Shown here piece after piece: positions 44,538-52,215 of a stretch of 64,000 nt of DNA. Location: assembly GCA_036387315.1 (NCBI GenBank), contig DASVTY010000094.1, positions 1-64,000 of the forward strand. The letters run 5' to 3'. The notes beneath the pieces were generated by a model. That model ran no database searches. It worked only from the letters and a program-made list of their open reading frames with translations, and was not told where the DNA came from. The stretch comes from JALZCH01 sp036387315. GTDB lineage: Bacteria; Acidobacteriota; Blastocatellia; Pyrinomonadales; Pyrinomonadaceae. The position numbers were made by a program, and so were the translations under genes. Position 1 is the first letter of the stretch. Every line of letters starts with the position of its first letter.

Positions 44538-45968
44538 ATGAAAAATCTCATTCAGACTTTGCTCGGTTTTTTATTAGTTACGGTTTCTTTAACAGCTTTC
44601 GGACAGATTAAAAACCCGACAATCGAAGGACATTGGCTCGGCGCGATTGAGTTTAACGGAATCAAGCTGCGGCTCGTTCTCAAAGTCATAAAAAATGCGG
44701 ACGGAACATTTTCTGCGAAATTCGACAGCCCCGATCAGGGAGCAAACAATTTGCCGCTCGACTCGATTTCGCAGCAGGAAAAAACAATTCGTTTCGCGGG
44801 TAAAAATTACGGTTTGAGTTACGAAGGAACATTGAGCGAAGCGGGCGACGAAATCAACGGAACGTTCAAACAAGGCGCCGCTGCGATGCCGCTCGTTTTT
44901 AAGCGTGTAACCGAAACCGTCAAGCTAGGTCGTCCGCAAGACCCGCAAAAACCTTATCCTTACGACGAGGAAGAAGTTTCCTACGAAAACAAAACGGACA
45001 AAATAAAGATCGCCGGAACTTTAACCCTGCCGCGCTCAGCCAAACCGTCTCCGGCTGTGATTTTAATTACCGGAAGCGGCGGACAGGATCGCAACGAAAC
45101 GGTTTTCGGACATCGCCCGTTTCTTGTTTTAGCCGATTATCTAACCCGGCGCGGAATTGCTGTTTTGCGCGTTGACGACCGCGGAATCGGCGGTACGGAC
45201 GCAGGCGCGCGGACTGCGACGAGCGAAAATTACGCGGGCGACGTTTTGGCGGGAATCGAATTTTTGAAAACCCGCAAAGAAATCAACCCGAAGCGAATCG
45301 GTTTAATCGGTCACAGCGAAGGCGGAATGATTGCGCCGATTGTCGCCGCGCGCTCGAAAGATGTGGCGTTTCTGGTTCTGATGGCTGGAATGGGGCAAAT
45401 CGGCGAGGACGCGATTTATTCGCAAACCGAATTGCTGCAAAAAGCCGAAGGCGTCAATCCCGAAATCACCAAACAAACCAACGCTACGCTCAAAAATATT
45501 TTTGCGATTTTAAAAACCGAAAAAGACAATAAAATCGCCCAACAAAAAATCCGCGAAACGCTCGAAAAACAAAAGTCGGAATTAAACGATGAGCAAAAAT
45601 TACACTTCGCGCCGGTCGAAGCGACTTTAAAAGCGCAGATTCCAATGTATTTGAGCCAGTGGTTTCGTTATCTCATCAATTTTAATCCGCGCCCGACGCT
45701 TGAAAAAGTGAAAGTTCCGGTTCTGGCTCTCAACGGCGAAAACGATTTACAGGTTGCGCCAAAAGAAAATCTGTCGCTGATCGAAGCCGGTTTAAAAGCG
45801 GGTGGAAACAAGGATGTGACAATCGTTTCTCTGCCGAAACTTAATCATCTTTTCCAAACCAGCCAAAAAGGAACGCTTTCCGAATACGGCAGCATCGAAG
45901 AAACCATTGCCCCGGTCGCGCTGGAAACAATTTCAAATTGGATTTTGAAACATACGATGGGAAAATAA
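44538..45968 (+). CDS. Secreted alpha/beta hydrolase, S9-like
   Basis: A 476-aa exported protein. A signal peptide (LIQTLLGFLLVTVSLTAFGQ) is followed by a beta-rich N-terminal domain (about 25-145, lipocalin-like: IEGHWLGAIEF...GTFSAKFDSPDQG). The alpha/beta hydrolase domain (about 150-476) has the nucleophile elbow GHSEGGMIAP and a GSGGQDRNE oxyanion loop. A catalytic acid lies in NGENDLQVAP and the His in LPKLNHLF. This arrangement resembles family S9/acetylxylan esterase-like secreted hydrolases. It is the last gene of the ECF operon and could be a target or output gene. Confidence 0.85.
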   Translation: MKNLIQTLLGFLLVTVSLTAFGQIKNPTIEGHWLGAIEFNGIKLRLVLKVIKNADGTFSAKFDSPDQGANNLPLDSISQQEKTIRFAGKNYGLSYEGTLSEAGDEINGTFKQGAAAMPLVFKRVTETVKLGRPQDPQKPYPYDEEEVSYENKTDKIKIAGTLTLPRSAKPSPAVILITGSGGQDRNETVFGHRPFLVLADYLTRRGIAVLRVDDRGIGGTDAGARTATSENYAGDVLAGIEFLKTRKEINPKRIGLIGHSEGGMIAPIVAARSKDVAFLVLMAGMGQIGEDAIYSQTELLQKAEGVNPEITKQTNATLKNIFAILKTEKDNKIAQQKIRETLEKQKSELNDEQKLHFAPVEATLKAQIPMYLSQWFRYLINFNPRPTLEKVKVPVLALNGENDLQVAPKENLSLIEAGLKAGGNKDVTIVSLPKLNHLFQTSQKGTLSEYGSIEETIAPVALETISNWILKHTMGK

Positions 45969-45985
45969 GAAACTAAAAATTAAGA

Positions 45986-46016
45986 AAAAAGGCTGAACAG
46001 ATTGTTCAGCCTTTTT
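45986..46016. terminator. Bidirectional terminator between convergent genes
   Basis: A 14-bp perfect stem (45986-45999 with 46003-46016) with a 3-nt loop and A/T-runs on both sides. It separates the hydrolase from the VanX-OXA-like gene, ending 3 nt before the latter's stop. Confidence 0.88.
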
Positions 46017-46019
46017 AAA

Positions 46020-47432
46020 TTACTCAATTATTTTCAAATCTCGGAGAATGTTTTTGGTGATTTCGATTCGTTTCGGAGCATCTGCATCTTTTTTCATATC
46101 GAGTTCGGTGGCGAAAAAGTAAACGTTCTGACCGCGCTCGATGTAGCCGACGTACCAGCCGACTTGCGGCGTGTAATCTTGCGACCAGCCGGTTTTCGCC
46201 CGCAAAACGTATTTGTCCGTTTTTTCGCCTATCATCAAATCTTTGACAAGCGCAACGGTGCGCTCGGAAAACGGCAGGCGGTTTTGATAAAGCCGCCGCA
46301 GGAAAGCGATTTGCTCGCGCGGCGTGACGCGCAAATTTCCCTTGACCCAGTAGATTTCTCCAAAACCCTCGGTTGAACGGTTGCCGTAATTTGCCAAATC
46401 GTAATAATGCTGCATCGTCTCTCGCCCGATGCGCTTTGATAAATCGTGGTAAACCCACGCTGCCGACACTTTAAAAGCCGAACGCAGATTGTGATCCTGA
46501 TTCCAGGCGTCAACCCAGCGTTTTTGCCCGTCCCATTTGATCATTTCGTTTTCGTTTTTGACCGCGCCCGTTTCGAGAAAGATGAGCGAGTGAACGATTT
46601 TTGAAGTCGAAGCCGGAACGAAACCTCTGTCCATACGCTCGCGGTCGTAAACTAAAAATCGGTTGCGCCGTAAATCGTAAATGTACGCGCCGCCGGAAAC
46701 GCCCGCGTGGTCGAAAAATTGTTTCCAATCTTTTCTTTCTTCAACGGGCGCGTTTTTAAACTCGGCGTCCAAATCACGCACATCAGAAAACTGCACGTCG
46801 TAAATCTGATATTGCTCCCAATCTTTATAATCGAAATGCCACCATTCTTTGGAGTTGACGGTAAAACCTTCGGCTTCCATTTCGCGGCGAAGCAGATCGC
46901 GCATTCGGTTTTGTTCCGGCGTGCCGCCCGTGTAACTCGGATAAGCGCGTTCGGTAAATTCGTCGTAACCGCTCGGCATTTCGATGTTTTTGCCGGTTTT
47001 TAAATCGTAGAGACTCAAATCAATCGCCATCCCGCGATTATGTTTCGAGCCTTTCGCCGGGTCTGCGACAAAATTGCGCTGGTCGCCGCTCGTTACATCC
47101 CAAAACAATTTGGTCACCGTCCACGGGCGATAACCGTCGAAAATCACGATTCCCAAATTTTGTTTTTTAAGTCTTTGATGAACGCGTACAACGGCTTCGG
47201 CTGCCGGGCGCTGTAAAAAAGCGCGCGCTTCGGGGTAAACCGGCTTGCCGACAAAATTGTCGGCGGTCGCGTAACGGATGTCGAGCTTGATTGTGTTGTC
47301 TAAACTGTTAAGTTCTATCACGTCGGCTTTTTTCGTCGCCCCTTCGATTTTCGGCGGCGCAGTTTGCGCTTTGCAAGCGGTCGGCGCAAAGAAAAGCAAA
47401 ACAAACAGTGCGGCAAATGTCAAAAATTTCAT
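46020..47432 (-). CDS. VanX-like D,D-dipeptidase fused to class D beta-lactamase-like domain
   Basis: An exported 470-aa protein with two peptidoglycan-active domains. After an N-terminal signal (KFLTFAALFVLLFFAPTACKAQ), residues about 30-215 match VanX/DdpX D-Ala-D-Ala dipeptidases, with SKHNRGMAIDL (zinc His131, Asp138) and EWWHFDY (catalytic Glu196, zinc His199). Residues about 235-470 match class D (OXA) beta-lactamases: STSK (Ser275, Lys278), SAAW in the SxV position, YGN (349-351) and KTGW (413-416), then the GWYVGY...YFFATELD ending. All expected active-site residues except the Val of SxV are present. ATG 47432 is supported by AGGA 9 nt upstream. It may hydrolyse D-Ala-D-Ala and/or act on beta-lactams, or be a sensor; activity is not shown. 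Confidence 0.88.
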   Translation of the reverse strand: MKFLTFAALFVLLFFAPTACKAQTAPPKIEGATKKADVIELNSLDNTIKLDIRYATADNFVGKPVYPEARAFLQRPAAEAVVRVHQRLKKQNLGIVIFDGYRPWTVTKLFWDVTSGDQRNFVADPAKGSKHNRGMAIDLSLYDLKTGKNIEMPSGYDEFTERAYPSYTGGTPEQNRMRDLLRREMEAEGFTVNSKEWWHFDYKDWEQYQIYDVQFSDVRDLDAEFKNAPVEERKDWKQFFDHAGVSGGAYIYDLRRNRFLVYDRERMDRGFVPASTSKIVHSLIFLETGAVKNENEMIKWDGQKRWVDAWNQDHNLRSAFKVSAAWVYHDLSKRIGRETMQHYYDLANYGNRSTEGFGEIYWVKGNLRVTPREQIAFLRRLYQNRLPFSERTVALVKDLMIGEKTDKYVLRAKTGWSQDYTPQVGWYVGYIERGQNVYFFATELDMKKDADAPKRIEITKNILRDLKIIE

Positions 47433-47497
47433 CTTTTTACGTCCTGTATTCACGTCAAATAATCGTAAATTTATATTAATTGTGTCAAAATGCGGGA

Positions 47498-48133
47498 ATG
47501 TTTAAATCTATGAATGTTTTTTCGGCGGCGTTTTTTCTGCTCTCTTTTTTCTTTGCCTTTAAAGGCGAAACGATTGAAAGCGTTAATTTTAAATTAACGT
47601 CAAACAATCAAACCATTAGCAATCAAATTAATAAAACCAACGAACAAGCCAATCTGCAACCGCCGCCGCAGGAAAAGCGCGCCAATGCGGCAAAAGACAA
47701 TTTTGAAGGCACTTCGGGAATCGTCAAAAAAGATTATCAGTTGAAGCAAAACGCGGTTTTAAAGAATTTCAGAGCGGCGCGACATAAAAATTACGACAGA
47801 ATCGTTTTTGAATTTCAAACCGCTAAAATGCCGGGCTATAAAATCGAATATGTTAACGATGTGCGGCAATGCGGATCGGGAAATGCCGTTTCGCTCGCGG
47901 GCGACGCCAAGCTCGAAATTACTTTTACTCCTGCGCAGGCTCACAACGACAAAGGACGCGCGACAGTGAAAAAACGCGAGCAAAAATTTGCGTATAAAAT
48001 ATTAAAAGAAGCCGAAATTACGTGCGACTTTGAAGGCGATGTGACAATTGCATTAGGCGTTTCCGCGCCGAACAAATATCAAGTTCTTGAATTAAAGAAT
48101 CCGACCAGATTGGCAATTGACATCAAACATTGA
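47498..48133 (+). CDS. AMIN-like domain exported protein
   Basis: About 211 aa. It begins with a hydrophobic signal or anchor (SMNVFSAAFFLLSFFFAFKGE), then an Asn/Gln-rich spacer (about 30-65). The last about 135 residues form a beta-rich domain with LKNFRAARHKNYDRIVFEFQ, GYKIEYVND and a final LELKNPTRLAIDI, matching AMIN-like repeats that bind peptidoglycan or polysaccharide. It is divergent from the VanX-OXA-like gene; the 65-bp gap must hold both promoters. The start may be ATG 47498 or 47510; TTG 47480 is less likely. Confidence 0.7.
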   Translation: MFKSMNVFSAAFFLLSFFFAFKGETIESVNFKLTSNNQTISNQINKTNEQANLQPPPQEKRANAAKDNFEGTSGIVKKDYQLKQNAVLKNFRAARHKNYDRIVFEFQTAKMPGYKIEYVNDVRQCGSGNAVSLAGDAKLEITFTPAQAHNDKGRATVKKREQKFAYKILKEAEITCDFEGDVTIALGVSAPNKYQVLELKNPTRLAIDIKH

Positions 48134-48165
48134 TTCGTTCGATTATCTAACCAATTATTTAACCA

Positions 48166-48303
48166 ATGAATCAGGAACCGGCGCAAAATTCTTCGTTTAA
48201 AAAAATGCTTAAACGTTTCGGCATCGCCGGTTTTTTGTTTTTCCTCATCAAAGGCTTGCTCTGGCTGATCGTGCCGTTTTTAATCGGTTATTCGCTCTGG
48301 TGA
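48166..48303 (+). CDS. 45-residue single-pass membrane protein
   Basis: A small gene (ATG 48166, TGA 48301-48303). It encodes a basic N-terminus (KKMLKRFG), then a hydrophobic run (about 19-40) with Phe/Leu/Trp and the repeated LIKGLLWLIVPFLIGY pattern. It lies 32 nt after the AMIN-like gene and is convergent with the next gene 9 nt away. Similar short proteins with the FFLIKGLLW core are encoded in Bacteroidetes and acidobacteria, to my recollection. No function is known, but the amino-acid make-up and clean gap fit support a real gene. Confidence 0.6.
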   Translation: MNQEPAQNSSFKKMLKRFGIAGFLFFLIKGLLWLIVPFLIGYSLW

Positions 48304-48312
48304 AAAAAACTT

Positions 48313-49383
48313 TTACGGTTTTTTCTCATCTTTCGGCGTTTCTTCGACAGCTTCGTCGTCATCCAAAATCTTAACTTCAGAGCCGTATTTTTGATAATTG
48401 CGAAACCGAATTTGATTGCGGCTTTCGTAGAATTGATCGCGGTAACGCGAAGTCAAACGCACGTCCGAAGCGAGCGGCAGCAAATATTTCAAATCGCCGA
48501 TTGCCACCCAATCGTAATCAATCTCGCGGCTCGCAGCTCGAATCGGAAAATCGTCGGGAATTTCCGTAGCTTCCTGCTCGACGCGCAGGACACGCGATGT
48601 TTCCCGGTCAACCCAGATTTTGCCGCGATAACCGGAAACGGTTGACTGCGGAATCAAATCAACCGACGTGATAACTTGTTTCGAGTTAATGCGTTTGACC
48701 GAATATTCATAAACGATTGCCCGCCGCCCGCGCAGAGTGTCGGTATCAACCGGGCGAAATTCGGTTTTGCTTTCAGGTTTGAAAATCGAAGCCAAAACGG
48801 TAACAAATTCGCCCGCGCTCGTCGTCCCGCCGACTTTCATATAACTTTGCTGCGCTTTTTCTTCCGCCTGCGGAATTCCGTTGATCGCCAAAACTTTGTA
48901 ATCTTCGCCTTTGTCGGCGCTGTAGCTGACGGCGACGGTCAGTTTGTCGGCGGATTGGAAATTGTTGGTTTTCGCGTAAGCGTGAGAACGCGAAACAAGC
49001 TGTTTGACGACGAAATCCGGCATTTCGTCCAGCGAAGCAAGCGTCGCTTCGCGCACTTTGGTTAAAAGCTCATTTGCTTCTTTTTCCGAAGGCAAAGTTG
49101 CCGCCGTCGGATTTGAACGACGACGCGCGGCTTCTTCGAGCGTGCGCGCTAAAACAGCATCGCCGCTTTTCGACTGCACCAGACTTCGGAGCGGTTCGGT
49201 CATTACAAACCCGATGCCGCGCTGCCTGATTTGTTCGATTAAAGCGTCGCGTTTTGCCGGGCTTTTTTGCAGCTCGTAAAGCGATTTGACAAACTCAGCT
49301 TGCGTCAAAGGCTGCGCGGTTTGCGCCGAAAGAGCGGGCGCAAAAATGACTGTAAAAATAAAAACCAAAAGCAAATTTCGCAT
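48313..49383 (-). CDS. Secreted protein of unknown function
   Basis: A 356-aa exported protein. The signal peptide LLLVFIFTVIFAPALSAQ is followed by a helical N-terminal half and a beta-rich C-terminal half (about 130-340). The latter has repeated strand patterns, e.g. RINSKQVITSVDLIPQSTVSGYRGKIWVDRETSRVLRVEQEATEI, which resembles LolA/outer-membrane lipoprotein-sorting-type proteins seen across acidobacteria. The last 20 residues are acidic. No catalytic motif is recognised. ATG 49383 is chosen. It is convergent with the 45-residue gene. Confidence 0.65.
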   Translation of the reverse strand: MRNLLLVFIFTVIFAPALSAQTAQPLTQAEFVKSLYELQKSPAKRDALIEQIRQRGIGFVMTEPLRSLVQSKSGDAVLARTLEEAARRRSNPTAATLPSEKEANELLTKVREATLASLDEMPDFVVKQLVSRSHAYAKTNNFQSADKLTVAVSYSADKGEDYKVLAINGIPQAEEKAQQSYMKVGGTTSAGEFVTVLASIFKPESKTEFRPVDTDTLRGRRAIVYEYSVKRINSKQVITSVDLIPQSTVSGYRGKIWVDRETSRVLRVEQEATEIPDDFPIRAASREIDYDWVAIGDLKYLLPLASDVRLTSRYRDQFYESRNQIRFRNYQKYGSEVKILDDDEAVEETPKDEKKP

Positions 49384-49725
49384 ATTTATAAATCCGAAAG
49401 GTCTTGAAAAGACTAGACGAAAGTAAGACGCGGTTCGGTTGCTTTTAGTTTCATCTCACAGAGAAAGAGAAGTAAAGTTTTGTAGAACTCGAAAAATGTT
49501 TTAATAATGTGTTGCTATACTTATATTTGTCTCAAAAAGAAAGGTTTTTGAGACAGCAAAAGTAAGTATGTTGATAACATACTAAAATCTAAGTATTATC
49601 AACGACGTTGGTGTTAATAAGTAGTTGGGCGGCTTCGCGTTGTTCATTATTGCAAACTAATTTACGAGTTATAAAAACTGTTGTATCAAACAATAAACTT
49701 TTCCCAACAAAAGGAGAATAGATGT
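49384..49725. other. Non-coding AT-rich stretch before the island gene
   Basis: A 342-nt gap with no gene found. It holds an 11-bp hairpin (49528-49538 with 49545-49555), a short palindrome (49565-49583) and the heptamer GTTGGGC at 49624-49630, followed by GGCTTCGCGTTG. Composition is clearly lower in GC than the flanks. It probably contains the promoter of the following gene, but none was identified with confidence. Confidence 0.5.
49624..49630 (+). other. GTTRRRY-type heptamer upstream of island gene
   Basis: GTTGGGC matches the integron core-site consensus GTTRRRY. It lies about 96 nt before the start codon of the foreign gene, in the place where a cassette junction would be. A 7-nt match alone occurs often by chance, so this is only suggestive together with the motif at 51592. 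Confidence 0.3.
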
Positions 49726-51501
49726 ATGATTAAACATTTTTGCTTCACGTTACTACTGGCTCTTCTTTCCTTCAATTTTGCAGTAGCGCAAATCCCACAA
49801 GAAAGAGCAACAGATTCGGGATGTAACGCTACATTAATCAATCCACATTGGAAAAATGTGGAAGCAGACGAATATAAAACTGCTGAAGGCGTAGTTCAAA
49901 AAGTTGTCGCTGCTGACTCTGATTTCCCGCCCCATCATTGGAGTCATGATTGGGATTTTCACGTCAAACTTGACGATGCTTATAAAGGACTAAATAGCAC
50001 CGCAAATGAAAATGGTGTAATGGCAATGGAATGGGAGATGAATAATTATCCGTTAGAGTTTCGCCCGATAGTAGGAGATAGAATTTGGGCTGTGGGAAGA
50101 TGGATTTGGGATTGTGGTCATCGCCCTTATAAAACTGAGTTTCACCCTCCTATTGCGACGGCTGTAACCCGCGACGAACCTTCGATATTTCCCGGTGACA
50201 CCGCGCCATCGTTAACAAAAAAAACTTATGTTTATATTCATGGTGATGGTGGCTATCACAAATCTAAAGTCACGGGTCGTAATTATCAATTTGATATTGT
50301 ACTCCCATCTAAACCCTCTTCAACTGCGGAACTTAGAGCAGAAGTAGTTGCAGTTCCTTATGGCGAGGTCAAACCGGCTTTGACACTTCTTCCGGCAGAG
50401 AATAAAGTTCGAGTGAATTACTCATTTTCCGGTAACAATGATCCTTCTCCAAATCTTCAATTCGGGGCAATTATTTTGTCTGGATGGCGTGAATCGCGCT
50501 CTACTTTAGCATATCGAGAACTGCGTATTTCTCTAGAAAACATCAAAATTAATGAAGACCACGATGGTTTTCTTGATCCCGGAGATGGTAGTTGGCATAT
50601 GTGGGCGCAGGCAGGTCCTCGATGGTTTGAGGTTCTACGGGGGACAAAAGGACCTGGCAATCGACATCCTGAAAGCACAAGCGGTGATGTAAAAAATGGA
50701 AAAACAGTATCAATAAAAGGTAACGTAAATTTTATTGTTCTTGAGAATGGTTCTATTCCTCTTACGCTTCGTTCAACCGGGTGGGAGTCTGACCAACAAG
50801 ATGACCATTTTGGAATAGACAATAGACCAAATGTTTCTGATTTCCTTAATATTTCCTTTTCTAACGATAGAATTGGAGTATTGGACGCTTCATTTTCTAA
50901 CGCCCAAAATTTTGGAATTGGAAATCAAGATGTCAAATCGAAAAAAAATCCTGACCCCGGATCAGACAATGATACGAAAGGAGATTTTAACTTTAGATTT
51001 CGCGTCGAAGAAGTTAAGAAATATCCGATAGGAACTCCTCCAGTAGTTCCCCCGTTGACAGAATTATGTACCTCAACTATGGAACCATTTCGGGCAACAA
51101 AAGAGGTGGCTCCTGGTGATGTAAGAGAGTTTCCGTCTTATGAATCTTTGAGAGGTGACAGCCGTGTCACAATTATGATGGAAGTTACGCCTTACAAAGG
51201 CTCAAACGGACAATTTATGGAACAATCTCTTCTAGTCCGGCTTCCCGGACGTGCGGACAAGGTAAAATTAGTAAGTGGAGCTGAATTTCGCAAATGCCAG
51301 TTCTATTTCGGGCAACTAAGCCTTGGAAAGGTAAAAGCAGATGAAGTTAATTTTGAATTTCAACTTAACGGACGACCATATGAAGGTCGGGGACCTGGAC
51401 CCGAAGAAAGTAAAGGCGGAAGAACGGTTAGTTGGTCAAGCTATGGTATGACCATTACAATTCAGGAGGAGTATTATTATGGCAAAGGCAAGGAAAGATA
51501 G
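49726..51501 (+). CDS. Exported protein of unknown function in an AT-rich island
   Basis: A 591-aa protein with a signal peptide (KHFCFTLLLALLSFNFAVAQ). It has a His/Trp-rich N-terminal region with HHWSHDWDFHVKL (about 76-87), which could bind metal, then beta-rich segments and a C-terminal domain. No family is recognised. The DNA is noticeably more AT-rich than the neighbours, and codons such as ATA, TTA and AGA are commoner, indicating recent transfer. ATG 49726 is preferred over TTG 49681, since AAGGAG sits 9 nt upstream. Two core-site-like heptamers flank it. Confidence 0.6.
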   Translation: MIKHFCFTLLLALLSFNFAVAQIPQERATDSGCNATLINPHWKNVEADEYKTAEGVVQKVVAADSDFPPHHWSHDWDFHVKLDDAYKGLNSTANENGVMAMEWEMNNYPLEFRPIVGDRIWAVGRWIWDCGHRPYKTEFHPPIATAVTRDEPSIFPGDTAPSLTKKTYVYIHGDGGYHKSKVTGRNYQFDIVLPSKPSSTAELRAEVVAVPYGEVKPALTLLPAENKVRVNYSFSGNNDPSPNLQFGAIILSGWRESRSTLAYRELRISLENIKINEDHDGFLDPGDGSWHMWAQAGPRWFEVLRGTKGPGNRHPESTSGDVKNGKTVSIKGNVNFIVLENGSIPLTLRSTGWESDQQDDHFGIDNRPNVSDFLNISFSNDRIGVLDASFSNAQNFGIGNQDVKSKKNPDPGSDNDTKGDFNFRFRVEEVKKYPIGTPPVVPPLTELCTSTMEPFRATKEVAPGDVREFPSYESLRGDSRVTIMMEVTPYKGSNGQFMEQSLLVRLPGRADKVKLVSGAEFRKCQFYFGQLSLGKVKADEVNFEFQLNGRPYEGRGPGPEESKGGRTVSWSSYGMTITIQEEYYYGKGKER

Positions 51502-51591
51502 TGAGATAAACGATACAATTACTCAGTAAAAGATTTAAAGTAATCAATATTTCGAAACTCACAAATGGAAGCGATGCGTAAATAACGCGCC

Positions 51592-51686
51592 GCCCAACAA
51601 TTCAATGGACGTGAGGGCGAAACAGCTACTTTGTTATTTAGTCTGTCCATTAAACTCAGAACTGCGTGAATTCGGTTTCGCCCCAC
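51592..51686. other. Structured region resembling a degenerate attC-like site
   Basis: GCCCAAC (51592-51598) matches the inverse core RYYYAAC and is followed by AATTCAATGGAC, as in many cassette recombination sites. Inverted arms are AATGGAC (51604-51610)/GTCCATT (51645-51651) and GTGAGGGCGAAAC (51611-51623)/GTTTCGCCCCAC (51675-51686). The closing GTTRRRY heptamer of a full attC is not found, so the site would be partial. Confidence 0.35.
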
Positions 51687-51794
51687 ATCATCTCAGCCGT
51701 TGCTGATTTTTGAGGAACTATTAAATCGCTTTCGCATTTATCAAAGACAATTATTTCTTCACCAAAATGTTATGAAACTGCCAAAGCTTGCAGT

Positions 51795-52166
51795 TTAAGC
51801 CACTCGTAGTTTTGCGCCAAGCCAGGTCATCGGAACGAGCAGCCCAAGAAAAATCAGGTGATACCAAAGCGGAATAGCGTTCCAAAATTGCGCTTGAATG
51901 AAAATTCCAAACGCCAGCAACAGAACGCCGAGTACAAGTGCCGTCTGGATTTGATTTTTCTTTGCAATCAACGCCGCAACGTAACCGGAAATAATCGAAA
52001 TAAAAATGCTGCGCGCGAGCGAAATCAGCAGAATCGGGGTGCTAAAATTCTTTAAGCCTTCTCCGTACCAATCAGGCGAAAGAATTAGCAAAGTTAAATC
52101 GCTTACCACCCAAAAAGCCGTCCATAAAATGAACCCGCCGATTACGGCAAAAATATTTTTGAGCAT
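51795..52166 (-). CDS. Small four-helix membrane protein
   Basis: A 123-aa hydrophobic protein with about four membrane helices (about 5-27, 45-66, 75-94, 100-118) and short loops. No domain is recognised. It starts with ATG 52166 and ends at 51795. It stands alone between the island and the phage-type ATPase gene. Normal host composition supports a resident gene. Function unknown. Confidence 0.6.
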   Translation of the reverse strand: MLKNIFAVIGGFILWTAFWVVSDLTLLILSPDWYGEGLKNFSTPILLISLARSIFISIISGYVAALIAKKNQIQTALVLGVLLLAFGIFIQAQFWNAIPLWYHLIFLGLLVPMTWLGAKLRVA

Positions 52167-52174
52167 AAAATAAA

Positions 52175-52212
52175 AAAATGAAGGTCGAACAAATTTGCTC
52201 GACCTTCATTTT
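52175..52212 (-). terminator. Terminator after the phage-type ATPase gene
   Basis: A 14-bp perfect stem (52199-52212 with 52175-52188) with a 10-nt loop and A/T-rich ends, just downstream of the ATPase stop on the minus strand. It lies upstream of the small membrane gene on the same strand. Confidence 0.82.
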
Positions 52213-52215
52213 AAA

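Noticed and set aside
46020..47432. BlaR/MecR-type sensor instead of an enzyme
   Set aside because: There are no multiple membrane helices or zinc metalloprotease domain; the N-terminal partner is VanX-like, though a sensing role for the class D half is not fully excluded.
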